Below, one piece after another: positions 11,920 through 23,008 of a stretch of 64,000 nucleotides of DNA. Position 1 is the stretch's first letter; every line of letters starts with the position of its first letter. A program made the translations under genes and the position numbers. Source of the stretch: Typhlomys cinereus (lineage: Eukaryota; Chordata; Mammalia; Rodentia; Platacanthomyidae); contig JALPQD010000005.1 in assembly GCA_023101885.1 (NCBI GenBank), positions 7,122,584 through 7,186,583 on the forward strand, given 5' to 3'. Below the pieces are notes generated by a model. The model was given only the letters and a program-made list of their open reading frames with translations, was not told the DNA's origin and made no database searches.

Positions 11920-12468
11920 TAAAAATGCTCCACTTCCTTAGCCATCAGGGAAATGCAAATCAAAACTTCCCTGAGATATCATCTCACCCCGGTCAGGATG
12001 GCAAAAATCCACTATACAAACAACCACAAATGCTGGAGAGGATGTGGAGAGAGAGGAACTCTCCTAAATTGCTGGTGGGAATGCAGGCTCATACAGTCAC
12101 TCTGGCGAGCTGTCTGGAGATTCTTAAAGAAATTAAAGATTGAAATGCCGTATGACCCTGCAATCCCACTTTTGGGAATAACCCCTCATGCAGCAGTGGT
12201 TTACCTCGATAGCACAAGCACGACTATGTTCATAGCAGCACTGTTTACAATAGCAAAGTCATAGAATCAACCCAAATGTCCAACAGTTGACGAGTGGATA
12301 AGGAAACTGTGGTACATCTATACAATGGAGTACTACTCAGCCATCCAAAATGATGAATTACTGGAATTTGCTGAGAAATGGATGTCATTAGAAACAATTA
12401 TATTAATCGAAGTATCCCAAACCCAGAAAATTAAGCACCGTATGTACTCCCTAATAGGTGGCTCCTAG

Positions 12469-13539
12469 TACCAAAGTCCCCCAGCCCACATTGAGACACT
12501 CAAAAGTACACCTATGTAATACAGTAATTGCAAGGATTATGAACAGGAGGGATGGGCTTGGAGGGCCACCCCAAACACAAGGAGAGAGGGGACCATGTTA
12601 CAGCAGAGAAAATTTGTCCTCCATCAAGGAATGCAAGTAAGTAATGTGACACCTGGTTAAGTTCACAGACGTTCATGCCTGATTATGTATAACTGAGAGG
12701 GTATGATCTCACCAGAAGGGGAGGGCATATAGTCTGGCAGATAAAAAGTAATCATTTTTCAAATGGGTGATTGACACCTCCCTCTCTGAGGTTTCCAACT
12801 TTTATTACATCTACCCTTGAATGTGCTATTATAACAAGACTCCAGTTTAACAGCTTTTTGTCTCTGGCCAGGGGGTGACATACAGTGCCCAGTAGGATGG
12901 AGTGAAGGGCATTACAGGAGCAGCAAAACTGCAAAAGAAAATCAACAAACCACAATCCAGAACTTCAGAGACTCTATATCAACCACATAGAACTAGGCCA
13001 GCCTAATCTCTCCCCATCCTGAAGCTCAGGGACATTTGCGGAAGAGGGGGCGGTAAGATTGTAAGAGCAAAAGGATGGGAGGAGCAATGATTTGCAAGAT
13101 TCTCCACACTAGTTAGGGCTGAAGCAATCATAATTGGACTTTGCATGCCCGGCGCAATGTCCAACACACTATTGACCTCACAAAGTCTAGCATCAGCTAA
13201 AGGCACCAAGATCCTTGGAGGCAAGGGATTGACAGCCACAGTAGTGTTCCTATGCTTAAGGGGAACACGGAAAAGGGTTCAGGGAAATGGCACTGGGTCC
13301 TTGTAAGTCATGGGAGAGGAGGACCCAGAGGAGAGTTAGGCATACATAATAAAGGACTCTTTGGGAATTGGGGGGGACGCACTGGGGGATGGGGAGGGAG
13401 GGGAGAGGGAGCAGGGGATTCGGGGGGAGGAGAAGGGAGGGAGGGAACTGGTCTACCTATTAAGTTTGTATGAGCGGCAATAATAAAAAATGTATTAAAA
13501 ATAGATTATAGTTATGGTCCCGAGGGAAAAAAAAGAAAA
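12469..13539 (+). other. L1 3'UTR, poly(A) signal and tail
   Basis: Non-coding L1 tail. The segment around 12990-13060 (gccagcctaatctctcccc) recurs in the L1 3' end at 57.3 kb. A G-rich strand follows (13360-13450), then an aataaa signal at 13482-13487 and the A-rich end. Confidence 0.85.
13360..13450 (+). other. G-rich polypurine tract of L1 3'UTR
   Basis: Many G runs of three to seven (gggggggac, ggggagggagggg, ggggggaggag) lie within 90 bp on the plus strand. This is a predicted G-quadruplex-forming tract, a known feature of L1 3'UTRs in several mammals. Confidence 0.8.
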
Positions 13540-13553
13540 GAAAAGCCATATGT
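13540..13553. repeat. L1 target-site duplication, right copy
   Basis: gaaaagccatatgt, identical to 6481-6494, directly follows the A-rich tail. It marks the end of the insertion. Confidence 0.93.
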
Positions 13554-14130
13554 GATGCATGTGGCTTGCTAGCAACAGGGGCCCAATCAGAATTACCCAA
13601 CATTACCACTGTCCAGTGAAAAAAATCTGAGACCAAATTAAAAAAAAGAATTAATTTGTTTGCAGTCGTCAACTTTTATTAGACTGAAAATTTTAAATTT
13701 CATACATATATACATATATAGGGTTGTTTTTCAGATTGCTACTTACACAATTTCTTGTAACAACCATTCTTTTGATTTTCACTAAATATACAATGTGTGA
13801 ATGAGTTTTGTCCCCCAAATTCATATTTGGAAATGTAGTTGTCAATGTGAGAGTTTTAGTAGAGCAATAAATTACATGGGCCGAGCCCTCAGAAACAGGA
13901 TGTGTTCCCTTGTGAAAGAAGCTGGAAAGAGAAGTTTCGCCCCTTCAAGCATGCGAGGAAAAGTAACAAACTGTACATCACAAGTCAACATATCTTGCCT
14001 CCATCTTTGAGTTTTCAACTCAAGAACTATGAGAATACAGTCTTGTTATTCATGAGCTTTCTGGTGTAGGTTATGTTACTATAGTAGTTCAAGTAGATCA
14101 TGATAATGGAAGATAGGAAAAATGATTCTT

Positions 14131-14166
14131 TTTTTAAATTTTTTTATTTATTCAATTGTGGGTGTA

Positions 14167-14221
<55 letters not shown>

Positions 14222-14432
14222 AACCACGGATGAATTCCGGAACCACCATGGACCACCTCCACCTCCTCCTTGTTTACTCTGCCCTGGGATTCACAGGCTC
14301 CGCCCTACCAGGACCAGAAACACAGGCTGCCCCTGCTTCCGCCCTGCGTCTATACATGGGGTCTGGGATCCGAACTCGGGACCTTCCTCCTGCAAGGCAG
14401 AGGCTTAACCCCTGAGCCACTTCTCTAGTCCC
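14131..14432 (-). mobile_element. GC-rich tRNA-derived SINE with TSD
   Basis: On the minus strand the head (gggactagagaagtggctca), B-box (gagttcggatccc) and GC-rich body are followed by a CA tail (TG run 14170-14219). The flanks 14115-14130 and 14433-14448 (aggaaaaatgattctt against aggagaaatgattctt) differ at one base. Confidence 0.9.
14170..14219. repeat. (TG)n microsatellite in SINE tail
   Basis: About 50 bp of TG repeats, the CA tail of the minus-strand SINE. Confidence 0.95.
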
Positions 14433-14599
14433 AGGAGAAATGATTCTTATGTTGCATGAAACAGGCAAGAAGCTAGATCTAACCCCTAGACTAATTTACA
14501 GAACCTTGTCCCAAGCAGTAAAGAGGGTTAAAGAGGAAAGCCTAGGGTTATTATAGAGGAAGAACAAAAATCCATTCTGCTTTTCCTGCTAAGGTTTAA

Positions 14600-14830
14600 G
14601 AGTGTAAAGGTGGCCCAAAGAGAGACTTGACAAACAAGCCACAGAGGCCTGAACCCCCACAAGAGCAGATAAGCCAGAGGCAACCCTGGGATCCACAAAA
14701 GCAGACAGGCAGGAGGGTGGGATTGATGGAGGGATGGAAGGGAGAGATGATGAAAGGAAGCAGGGATAAGTATTCAATATGCTTGTAAAACTGAAAAATA
14801 ATTTTTAGAGTAAAAAGGAAATAATTACTC
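14600..14830 (+). mobile_element. L1 3'UTR fragment
   Basis: It shares a series of blocks with 57625-57840 (ggtggcccaa, gcctgaaccccca, cacaagag, aagccagagg, ataagtattcaat, gtaaaac), including a central gggaggga purine tract. It is therefore a truncated copy of the same older L1 3'UTR in the same orientation. Confidence 0.72.
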
Positions 14831-17044
14831 AAACATAATTCTGTTCTTTGATAGTAGTAAGAAATAAAACTTGCTTTAATAATTAGTAACAATGAAAAAC
14901 GAAGTTAGCCAATGCAGAACAATAAAATTAAAAATTAAATTATTGAGAAAGACATTTCAAAGTTTTCTGTAAATAATAATAATTTCTTTAAATATGTCTG
15001 GCAATATAACTCGGCAGGAAAACACACATGCTTTCTTCGCTTTTCTTTTTCCCAAGTAAATAAATAAATAATAGTAAGATATATGACTTTCTTGTGTACT
15101 CCAAAGTTTGAGGTATGACCAAGACACTTAAGGCTTTTAGTACAGTTAGAAGGAACATGCATCAGCAAGAAATGCTTCTGTAAAAGGATACAAGGCACTA
15201 AATTTTAATAAATTGACATCATTAGGCACAGAATGAAGTGCTGATATCTGTAATGCTTGATAGCAGAACTTACAATTATTTTCGAATTTAGGTGAGGTTT
15301 ATACAAACATCATAGATCTTCAGAAACCCTTTATCTGATAAATCCAGATTCAATAAAACCTCATGATTCTGATTACCAAAGGCTAAAAAATGAGTAGTTT
15401 ATACTCAGTAAGCTTAAAGAAATACAACTTGCCTGCTAAAATAGCCCTAAGGGAAGTTAAAATTGGGAAGAGAAAAGACTGAGAAATGAAATACTTCTGC
15501 GTCCTACAAAACATTTTTTGGCAATAGCAGATTTTTAAGTATAATATTACTGTTGATTTTTCTAGAAGCTGAAATGAAATAATGTTGACCACTAAACCAT
15601 TTTCTAGTGCTACAGACAAGAGAACACTGAAATTCTTTCATTAGCACAGTGATAAGTTTTAGTTTCAATAATGAAATTAAATTATAGTAAAGATTCAAAA
15701 CACAGAATGTAGATACTAAGAGTAGTACCATATTATGATCTTCCAATTGGGTTACAATGTTGTAAATCAATTTCTATTGGGAATAATTTTAAAGTAATCA
15801 TATTTCTTCCCTAAAATGGTTGCTTATCTCATCTATAGAGAAATGTGGATAACCATGCCTTTCCATAGGCATAGTAGGAAAGTACCTGATGGTCTACTCA
15901 GAGAAGATGGAGAATATAAACAAGCAAAAAATATTCAAATTATAGCTTTTACACATGTAACAAGTTTATATTATAAAAAATGTTAACCTTTACTCATCAT
16001 GTTTATTATTTATACAAATAATAGATGGATAACTATATAGACTTGAATCTTGACCTAAGAAAATTGTTTTTGTTAAATTTCAGAGGACTTAGAAAACAGG
16101 AGAACAGAATTCTGCCCTCATCAAGAAAGACGGGTTGATAATTGGTTATTCCACAACTATGTCACCTAATTCTCTCTACTTTTGGAATCATCTTATTCCG
16201 AGTTCAAGCAATATCATGGGTTAGACAGAGTCTGACCACGGCCGCTTACTACGAGTCACATATTAACCACATCCCATTCCTAGCCCAGAAAAAAGAGTGA
16301 GTGACATCTACCTCATAGCCCATGTCCCTGATCCTCTACCTAGATCTCTCAACATATGTCACACACCAATTATGCCTGTTTCTGTGAAGGGCGAGACCTC
16401 CCTTTTAGTAAGAAATGCTCAAAGAAGACCCTTTGCTTTGTCTCGTGGGTTGAAATTCTCCTACAGAATCCTACCTCTTATAATAAACCTCTTTTTATAT
16501 AAACCTCTTATCTAAAGGCTAATTCCTCTCCGTGCCTCCCTCTGGACCATCTCTCTTCTCTTCTAAATCTAAACAGTAATAACCTTCAAAGTTCCTTATT
16601 CTCACTAGTGAATTGAGAATAGTCAGAGGTAACACCTCCCAAAGTAACTGTGGTGTTAGATTCAGACCCTCCAGCTGCCATTTACTCTTCCAGAAAGCAT
16701 GTCGCACCTCCACCTGCAGCTTCTCCTGAGCTGATAAGCAGACAACTTTGACTTCGCCTTCCGCACAGTTCAGTCTTCTCTGTCACTCACACAGCAGCAA
16801 GTTTGCCCTGATGCCCAAACCTATGATAAACTTGACTTATATCTTGGTCCTCCCTGCCTTGGTTCTCTACACTGCAAGGTAGGTCACATGATGTGGATAT
16901 CCCCCCTCCACTCCCAAAGCCTCTAAGAGACAGAAATTTCCTTTGTCATACAGAATGAAAAGGTCTGTGTCTCCTTTCTGAAGTACATTTCATTATCTAC
17001 AGCACAATGCTCTGACACTCCTAATAAACTGAGAGTCAATCCTC
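14831..17044. other. Intronic sequence without recognised gene
   Basis: AT-rich up to about 16080. From 16100 to 17040 the base composition is more balanced and pyrimidine-rich, but no family could be named and no frame of interest is present. Confidence 0.45.
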
Positions 17045-17460
17045 CCCTTTAGAGCCCTGTTGCGGTTTGCCTTCATTGGTTGTTGATAAATCATCATCAA
17101 ATGGCTTAAAAGAACAAGGGGTTTATTTTCTTATGACAGTCCAGTTACAGTTCATAGTCCAGCTTGATGGGCGAGTATGCACCAATACCAAGGCCAAGGG
17201 AACCGGCCACACCATCTCTACATAGTGGTTGAGAGAGGGACAATCCTTACTTGCCAGACCAGTATGTCTGGCCAACTCTCTCAACCAGCTTTCTATATTT
17301 TATTCCAGGGCCTAATTCCACCCACCATGGGCTGGGCCTTCCCCATCAGCCAGACAATCTCTTGTAGGTTTTCTCTGGGCTAAACTCAACCATTACTTCT
17401 CTACAAATGTACACTCAACTGTCAAGTTGACATCTATGCCTAATTATGACAGGATCCATC
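17045..17460 (-). mobile_element. Unnamed interspersed repeat, tgtcaacttgac family
   Basis: Read on the minus strand it starts near the phrase tgtcaacttgac and ends with aataaaccccttgttcttt followed by gatgatttatcaacaacc. About 400 bp align by eye with 58685-59105, including tccagcttgatggg, caaggccaagggaac and tattccagggcctaat (plus strand). It is a rodent dispersed repeat with a poly(A) signal near one end, LTR-like or DNA-element-like. I cannot name it. Confidence 0.7.
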
Positions 17461-17645
17461 ATGTGGCCCAGGATGTGACACAATCTGTCCTAATTTTCTC
17501 CTGCTTCTGGCTCTCATCATGGCCTCCAATGACTCTGAGCCTGTCGTTCTTTTAATAATACTATTCTTAAGAGTAAATCATCTCTGCTTCCTTTCTATGG
17601 ACTCATTTCTTTTATAATAAATTACAGCAACAAGAATTGATTTAA

Positions 17646-17843
17646 GGGGCTGGAGAGGTGGCTCAGGGGTTAAGCCTTCGCCTTGCAGGTGGAAGGTCCT
17701 GAGTTCGGATCCCAGATCCCACATATAGACGCCAGGAGGAAGCGGGGCGGCCTGCGCTTCTGGTCCTGGTAGGGCGGAGCCTGTGAATCCCGGGGCAGGA
17801 GGAGGTGGAGGCGTCCATGGTGGTTCGCGAATTCGTCCGTGGT

Positions 17844-17895
<52 letters not shown>

Positions 17896-17966
17896 CACAC
17901 ATGCGCGCGCCGCACATACATATGCACATGCGCACAGTTGAATAAATAATAAAAAAATTAAAAAAA
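17646..17966 (+). mobile_element. Young GC-rich tRNA-derived SINE with perfect TSD
   Basis: The head ggggctggagaggtggctca and B-box gagttcggatccc are followed by a CpG-rich body, a long CA tail (17847-17901) and an A tail. The flanks 17632-17645 and 17967-17980 are both aagaattgatttaa. It is nearly identical to the copy at 11603. Confidence 0.95.
17847..17901. repeat. (CA)n microsatellite in SINE tail
   Basis: About 55 bp of CA repeats with one interruption. Confidence 0.95.
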
Positions 17967-17980
17967 AAGAATTGATTTAA

Positions 17981-19155
17981 AAAATAAATGTACTGTGTTT
18001 GAGTAACACAAAACATGGGGTCTGTGCACTGCTTAGCATATCACATGGTACTTTATGGCAATGATGGTATAGTCTTCTGTGAGTAGTCCCCGACGCTATC
18101 TACCCTTACTGCTCGTGCAGTACTGTACTGAGCACTGTACGGATGTAAAATGTGTCTGCAGTGAACGGATGTGGTGTCGGAAGGCTGCAGTATCTCTGAG
18201 TCATGCAGTGTACTTTCATCAAGGAGAAGTTCATGGAGTTGGCGGCTTCCAAATGCTCATTTGCTAAGCTGCCCAGGAAGTGATACAGATGAACCCATAA
18301 AAGCATTATATGATTTTATAAAATAGTTTTCCTAGAAGTATCCCCACACTGCTTTCTCTGGTAAAGTTTAAGGATCTGAAATGGAGACTGTGAGTGCTAT
18401 GTCTGGGTTATGTATAATATAGAAATACATAGTTTCTATATATTCATATATATCCTTATTATCTAGTCTATCACCTATATATAATTTATCCCTCATATAT
18501 CAACATTATTACCTGTTTCACCTGCTTCATCAATGAGCCAGTGAACTTTCCCCTGAAGTTGCAAATCATAAAGTTTTTATCTTCCACATAGTCCAAGGGT
18601 CAGTGAGGAAGACTGTGTACATGCAGATGATGATCTCAGGACACAAGTGAGAAAACAAACAAACAGACAAATAAACAGACTTGGGGATGAAGGCCAAGTA
18701 GGTTAATGCAGTACCCAGAGGGATATGGATGAGTGACAGTAGTGGACACACAGCATAGTGTGAAACAGGGTTTATATTTTGGTTCTAAAACATAAAATAC
18801 ACAAACACAGAAAGGAAAGGCACAGTATATTAACTGAAATTGCTAACCAAGTACTGTGGGGATTTTAGCTCAAATAGATTAAAAGAAGAAAAGAGATGGC
18901 ATATGTGCAAAATCCAATGAGTTTATTAATAGCAAGTTCACGTTAAAGGACACAATAACACCATATTTATCAGAGCCTTTGAAAGCATTGCCTTCAATTT
19001 TGGTAGACTTTCATTTGGAATATGTTCATTGAGAAATAAGGGTATACTGAGCTGTCACATTACAAATACTTAAAAGAAATAAATTTAGCTTGAGCAAGAT
19101 AAAATGGGGTTATTAGTATATGTCTTACAGGTTTAACCACTTTTCAGGAATGACA
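17981..19155. other. Intronic sequence without recognised gene
   Basis: Moderately AT-rich, with no repeat or exon signature I can support. Confidence 0.45.

Positions 19156-19156
<1 letters not shown>

Positions 19157-19197
<41 letters not shown>
19157..19197. repeat. (CA)n microsatellite
   Basis: About 41 bp of uninterrupted CA with no recognisable SINE attached. Confidence 0.95.
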
Positions 19198-19198
<1 letters not shown>

Positions 19199-19289
19199 AG
19201 TCTCTACTTCTATTCCTCCATCAACATATATCACAATTATTTCTCTTGACTTCTGTCACTGTGCTCAAAAGACCATGTGAGTGCAGGTA

Positions 19290-19680
19290 TATCTTAACAA
19301 TCAGGCAAAGTCCCTGGATAGAGAGTAACAAAGGAAGCACATAAACTGCCAATAGGGAAAAGAAGAGATGTTCAATATCACCAGTCAGAAAAATGGCAAT
19401 CAAGGCCACAGTGGGAAATCATCTCACACCTCTTAGGATGGTTTCTAAGAAAAAGAGAAGAGACAGCAAGTGTGACCATGGGAGGAAGAACAGGGACACC
19501 CAGTGTACTCTGTGGAACGTACATTGGAACAGCCATTATGGAAAGCAGCATGGGGCTTCCCTTAAAAACTAAGCACAAAGCCACCACATGACCCAGCACA
19601 TGCAACTCTGAGTATAAATTCAAAGGAAATCAAATCATTACTTGGATTGTGAGCAGATGTTAAATATTGATTATCTGTCA
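19290..19680 (+). mobile_element. Old L1 fragment (ORF2 3' end)
   Basis: Phrases such as actgccaatagggaaaag, gatgttcaatatcaccagtc, atctcacacctcttaggatg and ggaacagccattatggaaag are the decayed C-terminal ORF2 region of an ancient mammalian L1. No frame survives. Confidence 0.82.
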
Positions 19681-21254
19681 CCAAAACGACATAGTCAAAG
19701 TCTGTAATACAAACAATACAGTTCAGGCAGAAAGAACAGAAATATAATTTGTTTGCATTTTCAATATAAATCCAGACATTAACACAGTGAACAGTAAATG
19801 CCAATATAGTCACTTAGACCAGATGACAAATAAAAGATATATTTAGAATTACATAGAGATCAGCTTTTTTGGACTTTTTCACATCCAAATTTTCTGGGGA
19901 CTAATGTTCTTCTCTTAGAGAGTTCAACTATTTAGTTTATTAAGGTATCTGTGATCGATGACATATGGTCCATCAGAGACTGCGAGCTAGAAACTTACTC
20001 TTAAGTAATCATGGGTAAGAAGTTGAAAGAACACTAAAGAGATGCCTCAGCTGAGGGTTTCCACAGATGGACAGTCCATGTCTTTTTTTCTAGTGGCCAT
20101 GAAAGCACACAGTGCAGAATTAATGGTCTGGGGACTTCGAGCTGTATGCCACAATCCCACCTGGTGCTCCTGTCACTGCGCATGCTCTACGGATATGTTC
20201 CAGTTACTTTTCAAACCCAAGTAATTGCTAATAGTCTTAGTTGGCTTATCAGTTAAAATCCAAGCATGACAGTTTTATATATGTAAAATGTATAAAGTGA
20301 GGCAATAAATGGGCATTCAAAATGATTAAGAAAACATGATTACTTAGCTAGAAAATGGCAAAAAGATCTAAAAAATAGTTGAGAGGATAGAGATTCATAA
20401 GAAAAATGAAAATCTTTTCATCTTCTCAGCTCATCAGATAAGTGACTACTAAAATGATATACCATTTTATACCTTTGAACCAGAATTCATTTCAATGATA
20501 CAATGAACTATATTAACAGAGTTTGCACTGTGAAACTTGGAGCAATTAGTCAACATAAGTTCCATAAGAAAGGACTCCTTTTTTGAACTGCACCCTTTTT
20601 GAATAAACTTACTTTTAATTTGAGTCCCCCAAAATATTAAGATATATGAACAAAGATTGCACATACACAATGATTTGCAATACTGAATTAATATAACACG
20701 GCCTCTATGTCAAATGGTATATTGCTAGCTATATACACCTTAGCAAAATCATCTCCATCAGACATAACTAAGTGCCCACCCAATGTCCTCTTCTAGCTTT
20801 GTCCTCATTAGCTCTTCAATATCACATGGATGAGTTCATCTGTAGAGGAAGAGTAAAAAAGTTGCATGACTTTTCATAAGGTGACTACTAGTGAGGTAAG
20901 GTGCTCCATCTCGCTGAAGGTCAGAACAACACACATGAAATGGCAAATGAGTATTTTTTATACCTACAGTTTTGTCAACATGGAACAATTTTAAAAGGAA
21001 TAACAACATAAAATATTGAAATTTGAGGACTGCTGGAAGATGGGCTCTTTTTAACAGTATTGGGTATATGAATTATTAGCACTTTAAGTTAATATTTAGT
21101 GTCATTCAAAATTAAAAATGTATATGCCTTTGAGTAATAATCCACTCTTAGAAATATGTGCTAGGAAGTAATACAAGATATACAATATAAATGTTTTAGT
21201 TACAAAATCTGTAAAACCTTGATGCTCACCAGGAAAGAAATGACTAAGGGGGAT
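19681..21254. other. Intronic sequence without recognised gene
   Basis: AT-rich sequence. Nothing recognised. Confidence 0.45.
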
Positions 21255-21312
21255 GTAGGTAAAGGTTAGGGGTAGATCACTGGTCTAGCAAGTGCAGGGC
21301 TCCAAGAGATGG
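21255..21312 (+). mobile_element. ID-like SINE head fragment
   Basis: gggtagatcactggtctagcaagtgcagggctc resembles an ID element head (A-box, then cctagcaagtg, then gggttc). It is only about 60 bp and strongly decayed. Confidence 0.45.
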
Positions 21313-22900
21313 GAAAACAAACCAAAGTGATTCAATGGACCAGATATAAAACAGTCCATATCATGACAGTTATAGTGTTATTAAAATGAGTGAGTAATGT
21401 CTAGGCAAAATTTTCCTTCACTTGGTTTGTAGTCTAGCATGAAAAACAGATGATAACAGGAAAAGTAAGCATAATGCATTGCTATAATACTACAATTATA
21501 ATACTATATTATATAACAATTATATAAATTTCAATAAGATATTAACAACTTGATAATTCTTTTCACAAAAGCAATGGTATGTTACTAATTTGATATGTAT
21601 GTTGGCACTTATATCTGTGTAACATAAATATTTAAAATGACCATTTCCTCCTAGGAAACTAAATGATTTCTACTTTCTCCATATACTTATTTATTCACCA
21701 GTAAATACACATTCACACATCCCTTTAAGCAGCAGTAGAGCATTATAAGTGATCATTGCATTGAAAATATTTTTAGGTTGCTATTTCCAAAGTAGATGCA
21801 GTATCTTCTCTTATGGTGCTGGGAAAGGAAAGATCTATCACATTAAAAGCTATAAAAGATATATTGCATGTCAACTTGACAGTGACTGAAGAAACAGTGC
21901 TTTATTGAGAGAGAGAGAATGTGTGTGTGTGTGTGTCTATCCCTAGATATAGAGCTACTGTCAATCAACAAATGATACAATTATTTCGTATATGAACATA
22001 TCCTGTTCCTTCATTGCATTAAACTGTCGTATTCTTCCTTGAAAATGGTGTTATCCATCTGAGCACATATTCAATTACATTTTCCACTAAGAGTGAACTG
22101 TTACAATCAATGTGCACATCACAGACACCTGTATTTTTCTTTCTCCATTAGAGTTTAAGATTGCTACAATTCTGTAAGTATTGACTGACATCATTAGATT
22201 ATTCAGGGTGAAGAACTTGAGGCAAAAATACTGTTTCCATGTGAGGAGTATAATAGGAAAAGAGGTACTTAAATCCTATGCTTTTCACCCCTGAAGAAAT
22301 TCAGTTACCAGTGGGTAAAGAACTTGTTTGAATGAAGATATATGCAGTCCAATTTTATTAGTGGAATGGGGAAAGCCTTCATTATTTCATTATCATGATT
22401 GAATAGTCACTGAGTATCAAAGTTAGCATTTTTACATTGTTGAAAAACGGGACAGGCCAGTTATATCTGTGCAGAGAAAGCCCTTCTCTGTCTTTCACCT
22501 TTGTCCCACACTTCCTATTATGGGAGAGATTTAGGCTATTTGTTTTACATACATCTCTTCTCTTATATCCTCATAGCACATTTAATCCCATTTTCAGTAA
22601 AAAAAACTGCATTAAATGCTTTTATTATTTAACTATACCAATATATGTCATAACAAAACCAAAAAGCATTCAAAGATACCATTTGTTTCCTTGTACAGCT
22701 CTCTTTTCCCTCCCTCATCCCAGTGAAAGATTCTTTTACTTTTTTTTTTTTTTTTTGGCCTTGAATTAAACTATGTCTTTTCTTTCCACGTGCTACGGTA
22801 ATTACACAAAATGAATCATAATATGGTTTTCAGTAAGGTCAGAACTAAACAACAAAAGATTTATTTCTCTTGAAATTCTTTCCAAAGACCATCCAACAAC

Positions 22901-22903
<3 letters not shown>
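21313..22903. other. Intronic sequence without recognised gene
   Basis: AT-rich sequence with a short TG run at 21920-21936 and a T run at 22739-22756. Nothing else recognised. Confidence 0.45.
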
Positions 22904-22959
<56 letters not shown>

Positions 22960-23008
22960 AGAGAGAGAGAGAGAGAGAGAGAGTGTGTGTGTGTGTGTGT
23001 GTGTGTGT
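22904..23008. repeat. Compound (TG)n(GA)n(TG)n microsatellite
   Basis: About 53 bp of TG, then about 27 bp of GA, then about 25 bp of TG. There is no SINE head on either side. Confidence 0.96.

Larger units (their letters stand above)
8333..12468 (+). pseudogene. L1 ORF2 (endonuclease/reverse transcriptase), broken
   Basis: ORF2p nicks the target DNA and reverse-transcribes L1 RNA onto it. The N-terminal APE-like endonuclease keeps Asn14 and Glu43 (QETHL), GDFN at 8754-8765 and SDHH at 9006-9017. The reverse transcriptase keeps [13 protein letters not shown] and the catalytic FADD at 10425-10436. The C-terminal Cys-rich motif at 12031-12084 has Asn instead of His (12067-12069). The frame is lost by shifts near 8603, 9050, 9432 and 10716. 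In-frame stops lie at 10089 (tag), 10518 (taa), 10668 (taa), 11920 (taa) and 12262 (tag). A SINE interrupts it at 11603. The natural stop is tag at 12466-12468. It cannot make a full protein. Confidence 0.95.
6495..13539 (+). mobile_element. Near-full-length L1 retrotransposon
   Basis: This is a LINE-1 with 5'UTR, ORF1, ORF2, 3'UTR and A-rich tail between perfect 14-bp target-site duplications. It spans 7045 bp, or about 6.7 kb once the nested SINE and its duplicated target (11603-11919) are removed. That is the usual full length of rodent L1s. It lies antisense to DPYD. The intact ORF1 and clean TSD suggest a fairly recent insertion. The five ORF2 stops and the later SINE insertion show it is no longer autonomous. 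Confidence 0.95.

Noticed and set aside
18079..18267. Possible processed pseudogene at 18.0-18.3 kb
   Set aside because: The composition is more gene-like than its surroundings, but no family could be recognised in any frame.
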